Below the pieces are notes generated by a model. It was not told the origin of the DNA, did no database searches, and was given only the letters and a program-made list of their open reading frames with translations. A DNA stretch of 22,588 nt from a virus. Both the position numbers and the translations under genes were made by a program. Location of the stretch: the IMG/VR virus record IMGVR_UViG_3300031885_000125, positions 1 to 22,588 of that record; one strand, given 5' to 3'. Shown here piece after piece: positions 12,408-19,739 of the stretch (position 1 is the first letter of the stretch; the number at the start of each line of letters is the position of its first letter).

Positions 12408-12847
12408 TGTCGAGATATTGCTTTTACGACGATCCGATAGCTCTCCGGAGAGTCGCCTTCGATAGCGAGAAACAACAGGTCGCCTTTATGGTTAAAGACC
12501 TAGTCGACGACGAGAATGTCCGGGTTAAGATTTGCTCCGACCGTGGCTTCCCTCTTTCCGACTGGAGTCCGGGTCGAGTTATCGGGGATATCTCTTTTCT
12601 CCCGTCGACCTTATTAAAGGCGGTTTTTTTTAGGAATAGGGAAAGGATCGAGGAGCTCGAGAGGAAAGCGGTTATCTCGGAGGTTATGTCGGAGAATGTC
12701 ATTATCGACGCCGTCCGTTATCGATATCTTCGGGAAGTAATCGGAGCCGACGAGGGAGGGATCTTCCTTCCTTGCGGGAACTCTTGTCCGAATCCAGTCG
12801 AGACAGATCGAGCGATCGACGATCTTATTAAGCGGAGGGTCGGATAA
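12407..12847 (+). CDS. Unknown accessory protein (146 aa)
   Basis: A 146-residue protein. The N-terminus looks like a compact beta domain (LRRVAFDSEKQQVAFMVKDL, VRVKICSDRGFPL). The second half has a charged helix (RNRERIEELERKAVISEVM) and then a segment (DAVRYRYLREVIG ... ETDRAIDDLIKRR) resembling the RYRWLRE...D.AID ending seen in small phage accessory proteins. Coupled on both sides by TAATG overlaps. No catalytic motif is visible. Confidence 0.6.
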   Translation: MSRYCFYDDPIALRRVAFDSEKQQVAFMVKDLVDDENVRVKICSDRGFPLSDWSPGRVIGDISFLPSTLLKAVFFRNRERIEELERKAVISEVMSENVIIDAVRYRYLREVIGADEGGIFLPCGNSCPNPVETDRAIDDLIKRRVG

Positions 12848-13161
12848 TGGCTTCCCTTAATTTATGTAAAGATCATCGGCAAGAGTGGAAGGGGTCGGAA
12901 TACGATCCGCATAATTGCGACCATTGTAAAGCGTTAAAGTCCGTCCCGGTCTGGAGTAAAGATCTCGACGATATCCCGGAGGAGATCCCGGTCTTCGCGT
13001 GGACAGCCTTCGACCCGGACGCAAAGCGTAAAAACTGGATCCCGGCGGTATTGATAAAGAAAAAAAATAAAGGCGGCGAGCTCTGTTACTACCTCGAGGA
13101 TAACTTCTCCCCGGCTTACGTCTTCGCGTGGACAGTCGCGACGGTTCCGGAGGGTCGATAA
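12847..13161 (+). CDS. Unknown protein (104 aa) with N-terminal cysteines
   Basis: A 104-residue protein with Cys7, His10 and a Cys24-x-x-Cys27 pair (LCKDH ... NCDHCK) that could bind a metal, then a beta-rich part in which the segment VFAWT occurs twice (EIPVFAWTAFDPD and AYVFAWTVATVP). I recognise no family. Its TAA overlaps the next ATG as TAATG. Confidence 0.55.
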   Translation: MASLNLCKDHRQEWKGSEYDPHNCDHCKALKSVPVWSKDLDDIPEEIPVFAWTAFDPDAKRKNWIPAVLIKKKNKGGELCYYLEDNFSPAYVFAWTVATVPEGR

Positions 13162-13304
13162 TGGATAAGGCGACTCTCGATATCCTGTTATCCCTTGCGA
13201 AGCCTCTCGCAATGTTTCGGAAAGAGCTCGTCGATAACGGCGTCCCGGAGTGGGAAGACAGGTTTAACGAGATAAGAGCTTCCCGCGGTTTTACAGATCC
13301 ATAG
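13161..13304 (+). CDS. Small unknown protein (47 aa)
   Basis: A 47-residue frame (MDKATLDILLSLAKPLAMF..., ending ASRGFTDP) started by the TAATG of the upstream gene. It is largely helical with one hydrophobic face (LDILLSLAKPLAMF) and may be a short amphipathic or peripheral-membrane peptide. It is the last gene of the accessory block; the next 45 bases before the terminase gene show no clear promoter or hairpin. Confidence 0.5.
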   Translation: MDKATLDILLSLAKPLAMFRKELVDNGVPEWEDRFNEIRASRGFTDP

Positions 13305-13349
13305 GAAGCGGGTAAGGTTAAGGCGAACTAAAATAGAGGACTTCTAGTT

Positions 13350-13670
13350 ATGAACAGTAAAAAACCCGGGAAGGCTTCCGGGACGACGGAGAAGGCGGCT
13401 CCAGTGAAAAGGGTTAAGGCTGGAGGGCGACAGAAAGGGACGCCGAACAAGATCTCTCGAGACGTTAAGGAAGCGATCCTCGACGCCTTCGAGGAGCTCG
13501 GAGGAGCGGCTTATCTCGTCTGGTTAGGAAAGGTCGAGCCGTCGTCGTTCGCGACCCTTCTCGGAAAGGTTCTCCCGATCCAGATTACCGGAGGAGAGGG
13601 AAAGGATCTTTTCCCGAGTGGCTTTATAATCGAGGTCGTCGATAGTGCCAGTAAAAAGAGAAAAGGATAA
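13350..13670 (+). CDS. terS: Terminase small subunit-like protein
   Basis: A 106-residue protein that precedes the large terminase and has the profile of a small packaging subunit. The basic N-terminus (KPGKASGTTEKAAPVKRVK, GGRQKGTPNKISRDVKEAIL) resembles DNA-binding GRPKGSPNK segments; the following domain (AFEELGGAAYLVWLGKVEPS, ATLLGKVLPIQITG) matches the family ending LLGKVLPLQ. It should recognise the phage DNA end and load the motor. It overlaps the large-subunit gene by 26 bases. Assignment rests on motif memory and position. Confidence 0.7.
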   Translation: MNSKKPGKASGTTEKAAPVKRVKAGGRQKGTPNKISRDVKEAILDAFEELGGAAYLVWLGKVEPSSFATLLGKVLPIQITGGEGKDLFPSGFIIEVVDSASKKRKG

Positions 13671-14889
13671 CCGGGTTCGAGTCCAGACGACCGAGCCTTT
13701 CCGTCCTTTAATCGACCGGAAGCATAAGAACTATAAAACCCGGTTCCTCACTTTTTACGGAGGACGCGGCGGTCGGAAGTCGTGGGAAGTCGCTCGAGCT
13801 CTCCTCCTCCGAGGAGCGGCGGAGCCTCTCCGTATCTTATGCGCGAGGGAGTTCCAGAACTCGATCGGAGACTCCGTTCTCGCGACGCTGGAAGATATAG
13901 CGACCGAGATCGGGATCGCTCCTTTTTACGAGTTCCAGAGGAACGCGGTTATCGGGTTAAACGGGACGGAGTTCCAGTTTAAAGGGCTCGGAAAGAACGT
14001 CCGATCGATAAAGTCCGCGGAAGGGATCGACCTCGTCTGGATCGAGGAGGGAGAGACTATATCCTCTCACTCTATAAAGACTCTTTTCCCGACGATCCGA
14101 AAGAAAGGGTCGCAAATTATAACGACGTTCAACACTGGACAGGAAAGCGACCCGATATATAAACGACTTGTCCTCGATCCTCAGAAAGACGAGATCGACG
14201 GTCGTAACCATTACGTCCGAAAAGTAACCTATCTCGAGAACCCGGATATCTCCGAGGAGTTTATCGAGGAGGCGGAAGCAATGAGGAGGACAGATCCGGA
14301 GGGTTATTGTCACGTCTACGGCGGCGAGCTCTGGACTCGTTCGGAGGCTCAGGTTCTCGCGGGTAAGTGGAGGATCGGAGAGATCGATACGTCGAACGCC
14401 GACGGGGTTTACTACGGTCTCGACTTCGGGTTCTCTGTCGATCCGTCCGCGTTCGTTAAGGTCTGGATCGTCGGTAACGTCCTGTATATCGAGCGAGAAG
14501 CGTATCGAGTCGGAGTCGAGATCGAAGATTATCCGGACTTTCTGGATAAGATCCCGGGAGCTAGGGATTACAAGATCCGAGCGGATAACGCTCGTCCGGA
14601 GATAATCTCGCATATAAAGAAAAAAGGCTTTAATATCGTCTCTTGTAAAAAATGGGACGGAAGCGTTAAGGACGGGATCTCGCTCCTCCGCTCGTTCGAC
14701 GAGATTGTAATTAACCCGTCTTGTAAAGGTACAATTAACGAGGCGAGGCTCTGGAAGTATAAGACAGATCGTCTCGGAGAGGTTCTCCCGGACTTACTCG
14801 ACGCGAATAATCACGCCTTCGACGCGATACGATACGCTCTCGAGGCTTCGATTAAACAGACGAAAGAGATATCGATAAGGGTCGCTTAA
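13645..14889 (+). CDS. terL: Terminase large subunit (PBSX-type)
   Basis: Packaging motor ATPase and headful/site nuclease, 414 residues. Walker A is GGRGGRKSW (39-47; the usual Gly before Lys is Arg here), and Walker B LVWIEE at 130-135 has the catalytic Glu. The C-terminal RNase H-like nuclease shows YYGLDFGFSVDPSA and an acidic end motif, DANNHAFDAIRYAL. The start is GTG (13645) with GAGG upstream, overlapping the small subunit. It acts on the portal encoded next, with which it overlaps as TAATG. All main domains are present. Confidence 0.93.
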   Translation: MPVKREKDNRVRVQTTEPFRPLIDRKHKNYKTRFLTFYGGRGGRKSWEVARALLLRGAAEPLRILCAREFQNSIGDSVLATLEDIATEIGIAPFYEFQRNAVIGLNGTEFQFKGLGKNVRSIKSAEGIDLVWIEEGETISSHSIKTLFPTIRKKGSQIITTFNTGQESDPIYKRLVLDPQKDEIDGRNHYVRKVTYLENPDISEEFIEEAEAMRRTDPEGYCHVYGGELWTRSEAQVLAGKWRIGEIDTSNADGVYYGLDFGFSVDPSAFVKVWIVGNVLYIEREAYRVGVEIEDYPDFLDKIPGARDYKIRADNARPEIISHIKKKGFNIVSCKKWDGSVKDGISLLRSFDEIVINPSCKGTINEARLWKYKTDRLGEVLPDLLDANNHAFDAIRYALEASIKQTKEISIRVA

Positions 14890-16364
14890 TGAGCATAAAA
14901 GACAGGATAAAGAACGCTTTTAACAGATCCTCCGCTCCTGTCGCTGTCGAGGAAAAGGGATATCTCGCGGAGTGCGGGATCGGTTACTCGGACGCTCCGT
15001 TCTCTTTCGCGGATTATCTAGGCTCCGCGGGACAAGGGGATCTCCGGGCTCTCGAAGCCTGTCGTCTTTATCGACAATGTACGCCTTTTTTCCAGTCTGT
15101 ATCGATGCGGGCGGAGGCGTTCTCCTCTCTCCCGATCCGAGTCTACGACAAAAAGACGAAGACCTTTCTCGAGAATCATCCGATCCTCGATCTATTGAAC
15201 AAGCCGAACCCGCAAGACTCGCGGACGTCGTTCCTTAAGGCTTACTCGAGCTTTTACGATATAACGGGCGAAGCGTTCTTTATGGTTACGGGCGACAAGG
15301 GATCCGAGCCTCTGGAGATCTACGTCGCGAAGCCTCAACAGGTAACGATCGAAGCCTCGACCGATCCTTTTAATCTCGGAGCGGCGGGTTCTTACTGGTG
15401 GCAGTCGACGTACTTCGCCGAACAATACTATCTCGACAGGGCGAACGAGCTCGGAGGAAGTTATCGATACTGGAACCGGGAAGCGACCCGGGAGTTCGCT
15501 CAGGTTAAAGATTTTAATCCGATGGCGTCCGTTAACTGTCTCCGGGGTCTCCCGAAGGCGGCTCCGTTATGGCTCCAGATACAGCAATTTATCCTCGCCG
15601 ATACGAATAATAAATCCGTCCTCTCGCGAGGCGCGAGACCCTCTGTCGCGTGGGTCTCTAAGCTCGACGAGCCTCTTACCGACGAACAGTTCCAGCGATG
15701 GAAAGATCAAGTCCAGAGCTACGAGGGAGCGATTAACGCAGGGAGACAGGTTCTCGTCGATAACGTCGAGCCGAAGATAATCTCGACGACTAATAAGGAT
15801 ATGGAGTTCGCGAATAACCGGAAGGTCGTCCGGGACGATATCTTTTCGGCTTACGGGATCCCTCTGTCCGCGATCTCGTCCGAGTCTATGACTATGGATA
15901 ACCTTAAGGTCTCCGGTCTCCTGTTTTACGAGAACGCGGTTCTCCCGATGGCGGATAACCTTCTCGACGAGCTTACTCGTCTCCTTATGCCGCGATATAA
16001 AGCGTCCGAGGATCTCTGTCTCGCTTATAACCCGATCGATATCCCGGCTCTTAAGGCTCGGTCGATCGGAGAGGCTGTCGAGCTCCAGAAAGTCGCGATC
16101 CTTACAGATAACGAGCTTCGAGCCCGGGTCGGTTACGAGGAGCTCTCCGAAGGCGGAGACAGTGTTTACAAGCCGTCCGGCGTCGTCCCGGTCGAGTCGG
16201 ACGCTTTTACGTCCGATAACCTTCCCTCTCCGGATAATGCGGAGAAGGCTCGCTCTCTGGATAACTTCCGCTCTCACTGTAAGACGATCGTCCGTCCCGA
16301 CGGCTCTCGAGCCTTCTCGGATACGGAGGTCGAGTTAATGGCGAGGGACTTCGGTCTCTCTTAA
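14889..16364 (+). CDS. HK97-family portal protein
   Basis: Dodecameric portal at the unique vertex through which DNA enters and leaves the head, 491 residues. HK97-family traits: the N-terminal segment with FFQSVSMRAEAFSSLPIRVY, LLNKPNPQDSRTSFL, GEAFFMVTGDKGSEPLEIYV, then KVVRDDIFSAYGIPLSAIS and the long C-terminal helix region (ENAVLPMADNLLDELTRLLMP). Length is within the normal range. It is coupled to the terminase (TAATG) and precedes the small gene block rather than the protease directly. Confidence 0.92.
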   Translation: MSIKDRIKNAFNRSSAPVAVEEKGYLAECGIGYSDAPFSFADYLGSAGQGDLRALEACRLYRQCTPFFQSVSMRAEAFSSLPIRVYDKKTKTFLENHPILDLLNKPNPQDSRTSFLKAYSSFYDITGEAFFMVTGDKGSEPLEIYVAKPQQVTIEASTDPFNLGAAGSYWWQSTYFAEQYYLDRANELGGSYRYWNREATREFAQVKDFNPMASVNCLRGLPKAAPLWLQIQQFILADTNNKSVLSRGARPSVAWVSKLDEPLTDEQFQRWKDQVQSYEGAINAGRQVLVDNVEPKIISTTNKDMEFANNRKVVRDDIFSAYGIPLSAISSESMTMDNLKVSGLLFYENAVLPMADNLLDELTRLLMPRYKASEDLCLAYNPIDIPALKARSIGEAVELQKVAILTDNELRARVGYEELSEGGDSVYKPSGVVPVESDAFTSDNLPSPDNAEKARSLDNFRSHCKTIVRPDGSRAFSDTEVELMARDFGLS

Positions 16365-16386
16365 TCTGGAAAAAGGAGTTAATTTT

Positions 16387-16659
16387 ATGCAACAGGCTAT
16401 CATCTGGACAAAAAAACCGATCCGCGTCGCTGGAGACGAGATCTCGATCCTTATCGCGGACGTTATTACCGCGGAGAACGACGAGGTCGTCTGTAAGTTA
16501 GGCTCGGGAGATATCCTTCGGACTTCCTTCGATACTATGATCGAAGGCGAGAATATGGATTCGATCCTCTGTCTCGTAAAGAACGGAGACGGCGGTTATA
16601 TAAACGGCGTCGCGGATATTCGGGTTATCGACCCGGCGGATATCCCTTCCGAGGAGTAA
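16387..16659 (+). CDS. Unknown protein (90 aa) after portal
   Basis: A 90-residue protein, mostly beta (AIIWTKKPIRVAGDEISILIADVI, EVVCKLGSGDILRTSF, GGYINGVADIRVIDP), with an acidic end (DIPSEE). Its start has AAAAAGGAG upstream. The position after the portal hints at a head or connector component, but I recognise no family. It is followed by a hairpin and promoter B, so it ends the packaging transcript unit. Confidence 0.55.
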   Translation: MQQAIIWTKKPIRVAGDEISILIADVITAENDEVVCKLGSGDILRTSFDTMIEGENMDSILCLVKNGDGGYINGVADIRVIDPADIPSEE

Positions 16660-16695
16660 GATATCGATCCCGTCCGGAGACGACGGAAGACAAGT

Positions 16696-16730
16696 CCGGG
16701 AGGATGGACTCTCCCCGGCGATTATTTTAT
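16696..16730 (+). terminator. Candidate terminator before promoter B
   Basis: CCGGGAG (16696-16702) can pair with CTC and CCGG (16711-16718, one bulged C) around an 8-base loop, followed by a T-rich tract (ATTATTTTATCCTTTT). It would end the terminase-portal transcript just upstream of promoter B. The stem is imperfect and the T-run interrupted. Confidence 0.4.
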
Positions 16731-16739
16731 CCTTTTCGC

Positions 16740-16768
16740 TTTACATTCTCAAAAGTAGGAATTAAGAT
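16740..16768 (+). promoter_or_regulatory. Strong promoter B of the head genes
   Basis: TTTACA (16740-16745), a 17-base spacer and TAAGAT (16763-16768): same boxes and spacing as promoter A, while the spacer sequence differs. Predicted transcription start near 16775. It would serve the small genes, gpF-like protein and possibly the capsid genes. Confidence 0.8.
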
Positions 16769-16776
16769 ATCTCTAA

Positions 16777-16817
16777 CGGATGGAGATAGGCTCCTCCGGG
16801 TTAAACAAAAGGAAGCG
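16777..16817 (+). promoter_or_regulatory. Structured leader B with RBS box (copy 7)
   Basis: Hairpin CGGA-T-GGAG (16777-16785), loop ATAGG, CTCC-TCCG (16791-16798), eight pairs with one bulged T. It is followed by GGTTAAACAAAAGGAAGCG as in leader A and the ATG at 16824. Relative to leader A the outer stem base pair changes from T-A to A-T and the inner stem is longer. Confidence 0.7.
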
Positions 16818-16823
16818 CAAAAA

Positions 16824-16979
16824 ATGAAAAGTTACCTTTTCCGCTACGTTAAGGACGGCTCGATCGAGTCGTTCTCCTGTATCGCTCCGACTGCGATCTC
16901 CGCGATCGCTACGCTTAACGCCTCCGTCGGTCTTGTCGAGATCCGTTATCTTAAGTCGTCTCCTCGGAGGGCTCTCTAA
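16824..16979 (+). CDS. Small unknown protein (51 aa), first after promoter B
   Basis: A 51-residue protein: strands KSYLFRYVKDGSIESFSCIA, then a helix (PTAISAIATLNASVGL) and a strand with a basic tail (EIRYLKSSPRRAL). I start it at 16824, after the conserved leader; a longer frame from 16704 would run through the promoter. The pattern is like small phage beta-beta-alpha-beta proteins. Function unknown; the last A of its stop is the first base of the next start (TAATG). Confidence 0.6.
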   Translation: MKSYLFRYVKDGSIESFSCIAPTAISAIATLNASVGLVEIRYLKSSPRRAL

Positions 16980-17125
16980 TGCTATGCGTCGATATGGAGT
17001 CTTTTTTTATTCTCGCGGCTTGTCGTTATATTTACGACGGGGTTCCGGAGGCTTATTACGCAATGGTCGAGATCCCGAAGGGTTATAAGATCGTCGATCG
17101 CTTGTTCGTCGAGGAGGGTCTGTAA
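16979..17125 (+). CDS. Small unknown protein (48 aa)
   Basis: A 48-residue frame (MLCVDMESFFILAACRYIYDG..., ending FVEEGL) linked by TAATG at both ends. It has a short hydrophobic stretch (SFFILAACRYIY), too short for a certain transmembrane span. No family recognised. Coupling to both neighbours supports translation. Confidence 0.5.
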   Translation: MLCVDMESFFILAACRYIYDGVPEAYYAMVEIPKGYKIVDRLFVEEGL

Positions 17126-17358
17126 TGTTTGACTCAAGAGTAAGCGGGATCCCTTGTAAGATAAAAGTCGTATCCTACTCTCCGGGATCTCCCGGGCGAA
17201 CGTGGGGAGCGTGGGAAGACTGTTATCCCGAGGAAGACGAGGAGCTCGAGTTCGAGGTATACGATCGCCGGGGTCGTCGGGCTTTATGGCTGGAGAGGAA
17301 GCTCCGGGACGAGGATTACAGTAGAATCCTCGAGGAGTATAAGGAGGAGTGGTCGTAA
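17125..17358 (+). CDS. Unknown acidic phage protein (77 aa)
   Basis: A 77-residue acidic protein of a type found in head regions of siphoviruses and myoviruses: a beta N-terminal part (IPCKIKVVSYSPG), WEDCYPEEDEELEFEVYDRRGR and then ALWLERKLRDEDYSRILEEY. The order EFEVxDRRGRxxxWLE...L is familiar from phage genomes, though no function is known. Linked by TAATG overlaps on both sides. Confidence 0.6.
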   Translation: MFDSRVSGIPCKIKVVSYSPGSPGRTWGAWEDCYPEEDEELEFEVYDRRGRRALWLERKLRDEDYSRILEEYKEEWS

Positions 17359-17450
17359 TGTTACGAGATTCGATTATCGTTATCTTCGCTCTCCTTTCCT
17401 TGTTATTCTGCGAGCCGATCGTCGATTATCTATTCGGAGCCTCTCTTTAA
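17358..17450 (+). CDS. Tiny membrane peptide (30 aa)
   Basis: A 30-residue frame (MLRDSIIVIFALLSLLFCEP, then IVDYLFGASL) that is almost entirely one hydrophobic helix. It is tied to both neighbours by TAATG overlaps and is preceded by AAGGAGGAG, a strong Shine-Dalgarno site. Small membrane peptides like this are often missed. Its role is unknown; it could affect lysis, superinfection or membrane association. Confidence 0.5.
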   Translation: MLRDSIIVIFALLSLLFCEPIVDYLFGASL

Positions 17451-18403
17451 TGTCTACAGTCGAGGAACGGCAAGCTCTCGCGGAGGAGGATCTCGCGAAA
17501 AAGTTAAAGCTCGAGAAGCCTCTCGCGATCAAGACTCGGGAGCTCCTCCGTAACCTGTCCCGGGATCTCGCCTTAACTTATGGCGCGACCGGAGCGGTCT
17601 TCGACGCTGGAACCTATAAAGACGACTTCGAGGGAATACTTCTCCCGTCTTACAGGAGAGCGGAAAAGGAGTTCGGGACGGTACAGTCGAGGGATCTTCT
17701 CGCGGCGAAGCCGGGAAAGGAGTCGTCGTTTCTCCGTCGTATGTTCGAGCTCCTCGCCTTTAACCGATCGATCTCGGTAGACGAGAGAATCGCGGAATAT
17801 CAGCATAAACGAGACAAGCGTCTACGAGCCTTTACAGATACAGAGGTTCCGAAGCGAGCCGGGTATATAACCGAGACGAATCAAAAAGAGATCGACCGAG
17901 CGGTCGCCGTCGCTGTCGCGGAGGCGTCCGATTCTCTGGTTCCTGTCTCCCGGGTAGCAATCGGAGCGAGAGCGGGACAGGTCTTCCGGGACTCCTCGCT
18001 TTATCGTGGACAGTTAATCGCGACGACAGAGATCCAAAACGCGGCGGAGGGAGCGAAGGATATCGAGGCGGATACTCTCGACGAGTCGATTCGCCCTCTC
18101 GCGGACGATAGCAGGGTCTCGGAGCTCGACCGGGTTAAGGAGTGGCATACTCAAGGCGACGAGAAGGTTCGACCCTCTCACGTCCTCGCGGATCTCCAGA
18201 GGAGACCGTTCGAGGAGGCGTTCTCGGTTCACGGCGAGCGGTTAATGTATCCCGGGGACACTTCTCTCGGAGCGACGCTCGGGAATACGATAAACTGTCG
18301 ATGCTCCGCGATATACTTTATCGACGGGAAGCTCGAGAGAGTTCGGACGGCGAACTCGGATATCGGGATTATCCCGGAAGGATCGCTCGATATTGTTAAT
18401 TAA
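17450..18403 (+). CDS. Head morphogenesis protein (Mu F / SPP1 gp7-like)
   Basis: Minor head protein of the gpF/gp7 family, 317 residues, that assists portal and capsid assembly and stays with the head. The C-terminal domain is typical: QLIATTEIQNAAEGAKDIEA, EWHTQGDEKVRPSHVLAD, then ERLMYPGDTSLGATLGNTIN and CRCSAIYFI, the conserved N-C-R-C ending. The N-terminal half is helical with charged coils (LRNLSRDLALTYGATGAVFD, RRMFELLAFNRSISVDE). It begins at TAATG with the tiny gene. Missing nothing obvious; function is known from the family only. Confidence 0.85.
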   Translation: MSTVEERQALAEEDLAKKLKLEKPLAIKTRELLRNLSRDLALTYGATGAVFDAGTYKDDFEGILLPSYRRAEKEFGTVQSRDLLAAKPGKESSFLRRMFELLAFNRSISVDERIAEYQHKRDKRLRAFTDTEVPKRAGYITETNQKEIDRAVAVAVAEASDSLVPVSRVAIGARAGQVFRDSSLYRGQLIATTEIQNAAEGAKDIEADTLDESIRPLADDSRVSELDRVKEWHTQGDEKVRPSHVLADLQRRPFEEAFSVHGERLMYPGDTSLGATLGNTINCRCSAIYFIDGKLERVRTANSDIGIIPEGSLDIVN

Positions 18404-18442
18404 CCGAGAGAGCGGTAAAGTAATAGATCTCGAGGGTTAAAT

Positions 18443-19729
18443 ATGTCGACGCTTAATAAGGCTCAATTACTCGCCTCCTTTCCCGATAACAATATCGGAC
18501 AGATTGTCCCGTTCAATATGCGGGACTTCGTCGACTCGGTCGAGCTTAAATATAATAATTTTACAGTCGTTAAACCCGGACAGCCTCTCGGAAACGCCTT
18601 TCCAGACCCGGTCGGAGGAAAGATAATTCTCCCGGCTGGATCCGTCTGGTTAATTAACGGAGCGGTTACGGTTAACTTCCCGATACACTTCGAGGACGGA
18701 GCGGTCGTTCTCGGGTTAACGCAGTCTTTAACGACGGACTCTCTTATCCTCGACGCCTCCGCGGGGGCTGTCGCTCTTATCAATAGCGGAGACAATGGAA
18801 CCGGGACAGGAAAGGTCGGACAGGTCTCGAACCTTGTTCTCGACGCTTTTTCCGGGACGGGTCGTTTATTTAACGTAAAAAGTCCGGGCGTCTTTACTGT
18901 CTCCGGGTGCGTCCTATCCTCGCAAGCTCTCGGAGCGATCGATTCGACAGACGGTAACTCCGAGATATACTTCCTCGACTGTATTAACTTTTTGTCTGGA
19001 GCGGGTCTCCAGTTTACCGGGGTTAACGGCGGTCGACTTGTCTTCCGCGGTATGCGTTCCGGGTTCGGTAATACCGGAGTCCAGTTCGAGATTATCGGGA
19101 ACTTTACCTCGATTCTCCTCGGCTCCTGTTATAACGAGGCGGCGGCGGCTATGTTTTCGGCTGTCGAGGGTTCGGCTCCGGTCGGGGTTATCTTCGGAAA
19201 CGGAGCGAAGACCGGATCTCCTTTTATCTCTGGAGTTACCGCGACCTCGATTAACTGGACTTTCTCCGGTAACTCTGGGATCGCGAATACTTCTCCGGTC
19301 GGGGCTCTTGCGATCCGTAGTAATGCGACGATAACCGATATAACCGCGGTTAACTTATGGGTTATTGTAGCAGGGACAAGCGTTCTCGCTTCGTCTTCCT
19401 CTCGATTCGATAGACCGTCCGGATCGACGCTTCGCTATATCGGAAAAGATGCTTTTAATGGAGTATGCGACGTCTCGGTCTCATTAAGTAACCCGGCGAT
19501 ACTAACCGCGAATACTTACGAGATCTCCCTTTTTAAAAATGGCGTCCTTTTCTCGGACGGCGGCGTTAATTATGTCGGGTCTGCTATTATCGGGGCGAGC
19601 TCAAAACAGACGATATCTTTTTCGGCTCCGATCGCGGCTGTCCTTAATGATACTTTCGCGGTCGTTTTAAGATCGACGAACGGAACGCAGGATCCAGTAG
19701 CGACCGATTTAACCTTCGCGATAAAATAA
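18443..19729 (+). CDS. Beta-rich fibre-like protein in head module
   Basis: A 428-residue protein rich in Ser, Thr, Gly, Asn and hydrophobic residues. The N-terminal ~35 residues (MSTLNKAQLLASFPDNNIGQ) resemble the virion-attachment leader of phage fibre proteins (DNxxGxIxPxxxRDxVDS). Residues ~55-300 repeat short strand-turn units (VNFPIHFEDGAVVLGL, GGRLVFRGMRSGF, SINWTFSGNSG), suggesting a beta-helix or spike. The last ~110 residues (STLRYIGKDAFNGVCDVSVS ... FAVVLRSTNG) resemble a jelly-roll head domain. It sits between head protein and protease, so it may be a head fibre, whisker or decoration protein. The exact role is unknown. Confidence 0.65.
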   Translation: MSTLNKAQLLASFPDNNIGQIVPFNMRDFVDSVELKYNNFTVVKPGQPLGNAFPDPVGGKIILPAGSVWLINGAVTVNFPIHFEDGAVVLGLTQSLTTDSLILDASAGAVALINSGDNGTGTGKVGQVSNLVLDAFSGTGRLFNVKSPGVFTVSGCVLSSQALGAIDSTDGNSEIYFLDCINFLSGAGLQFTGVNGGRLVFRGMRSGFGNTGVQFEIIGNFTSILLGSCYNEAAAAMFSAVEGSAPVGVIFGNGAKTGSPFISGVTATSINWTFSGNSGIANTSPVGALAIRSNATITDITAVNLWVIVAGTSVLASSSSRFDRPSGSTLRYIGKDAFNGVCDVSVSLSNPAILTANTYEISLFKNGVLFSDGGVNYVGSAIIGASSKQTISFSAPIAAVLNDTFAVVLRSTNGTQDPVATDLTFAIK

Positions 19730-19739
19730 CGGGGACTTT

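Noticed and set aside
13957-14613. 218-codon open frame antisense to the large terminase
   Set aside because: The terminase motifs are on the plus strand; the antisense frame has no recognisable motif and arises from the same codon bias.
15567-16277. 236-codon open frame antisense to the portal gene
   Set aside because: Same reason: overlaps a certain gene fully, no start signal and biased composition.
16704-16823. Longer start for the first gene after promoter B
   Set aside because: The extra 40 codons would cover promoter B, the hairpin leader and the RBS box; the ATG at 16824 fits the conserved layout.
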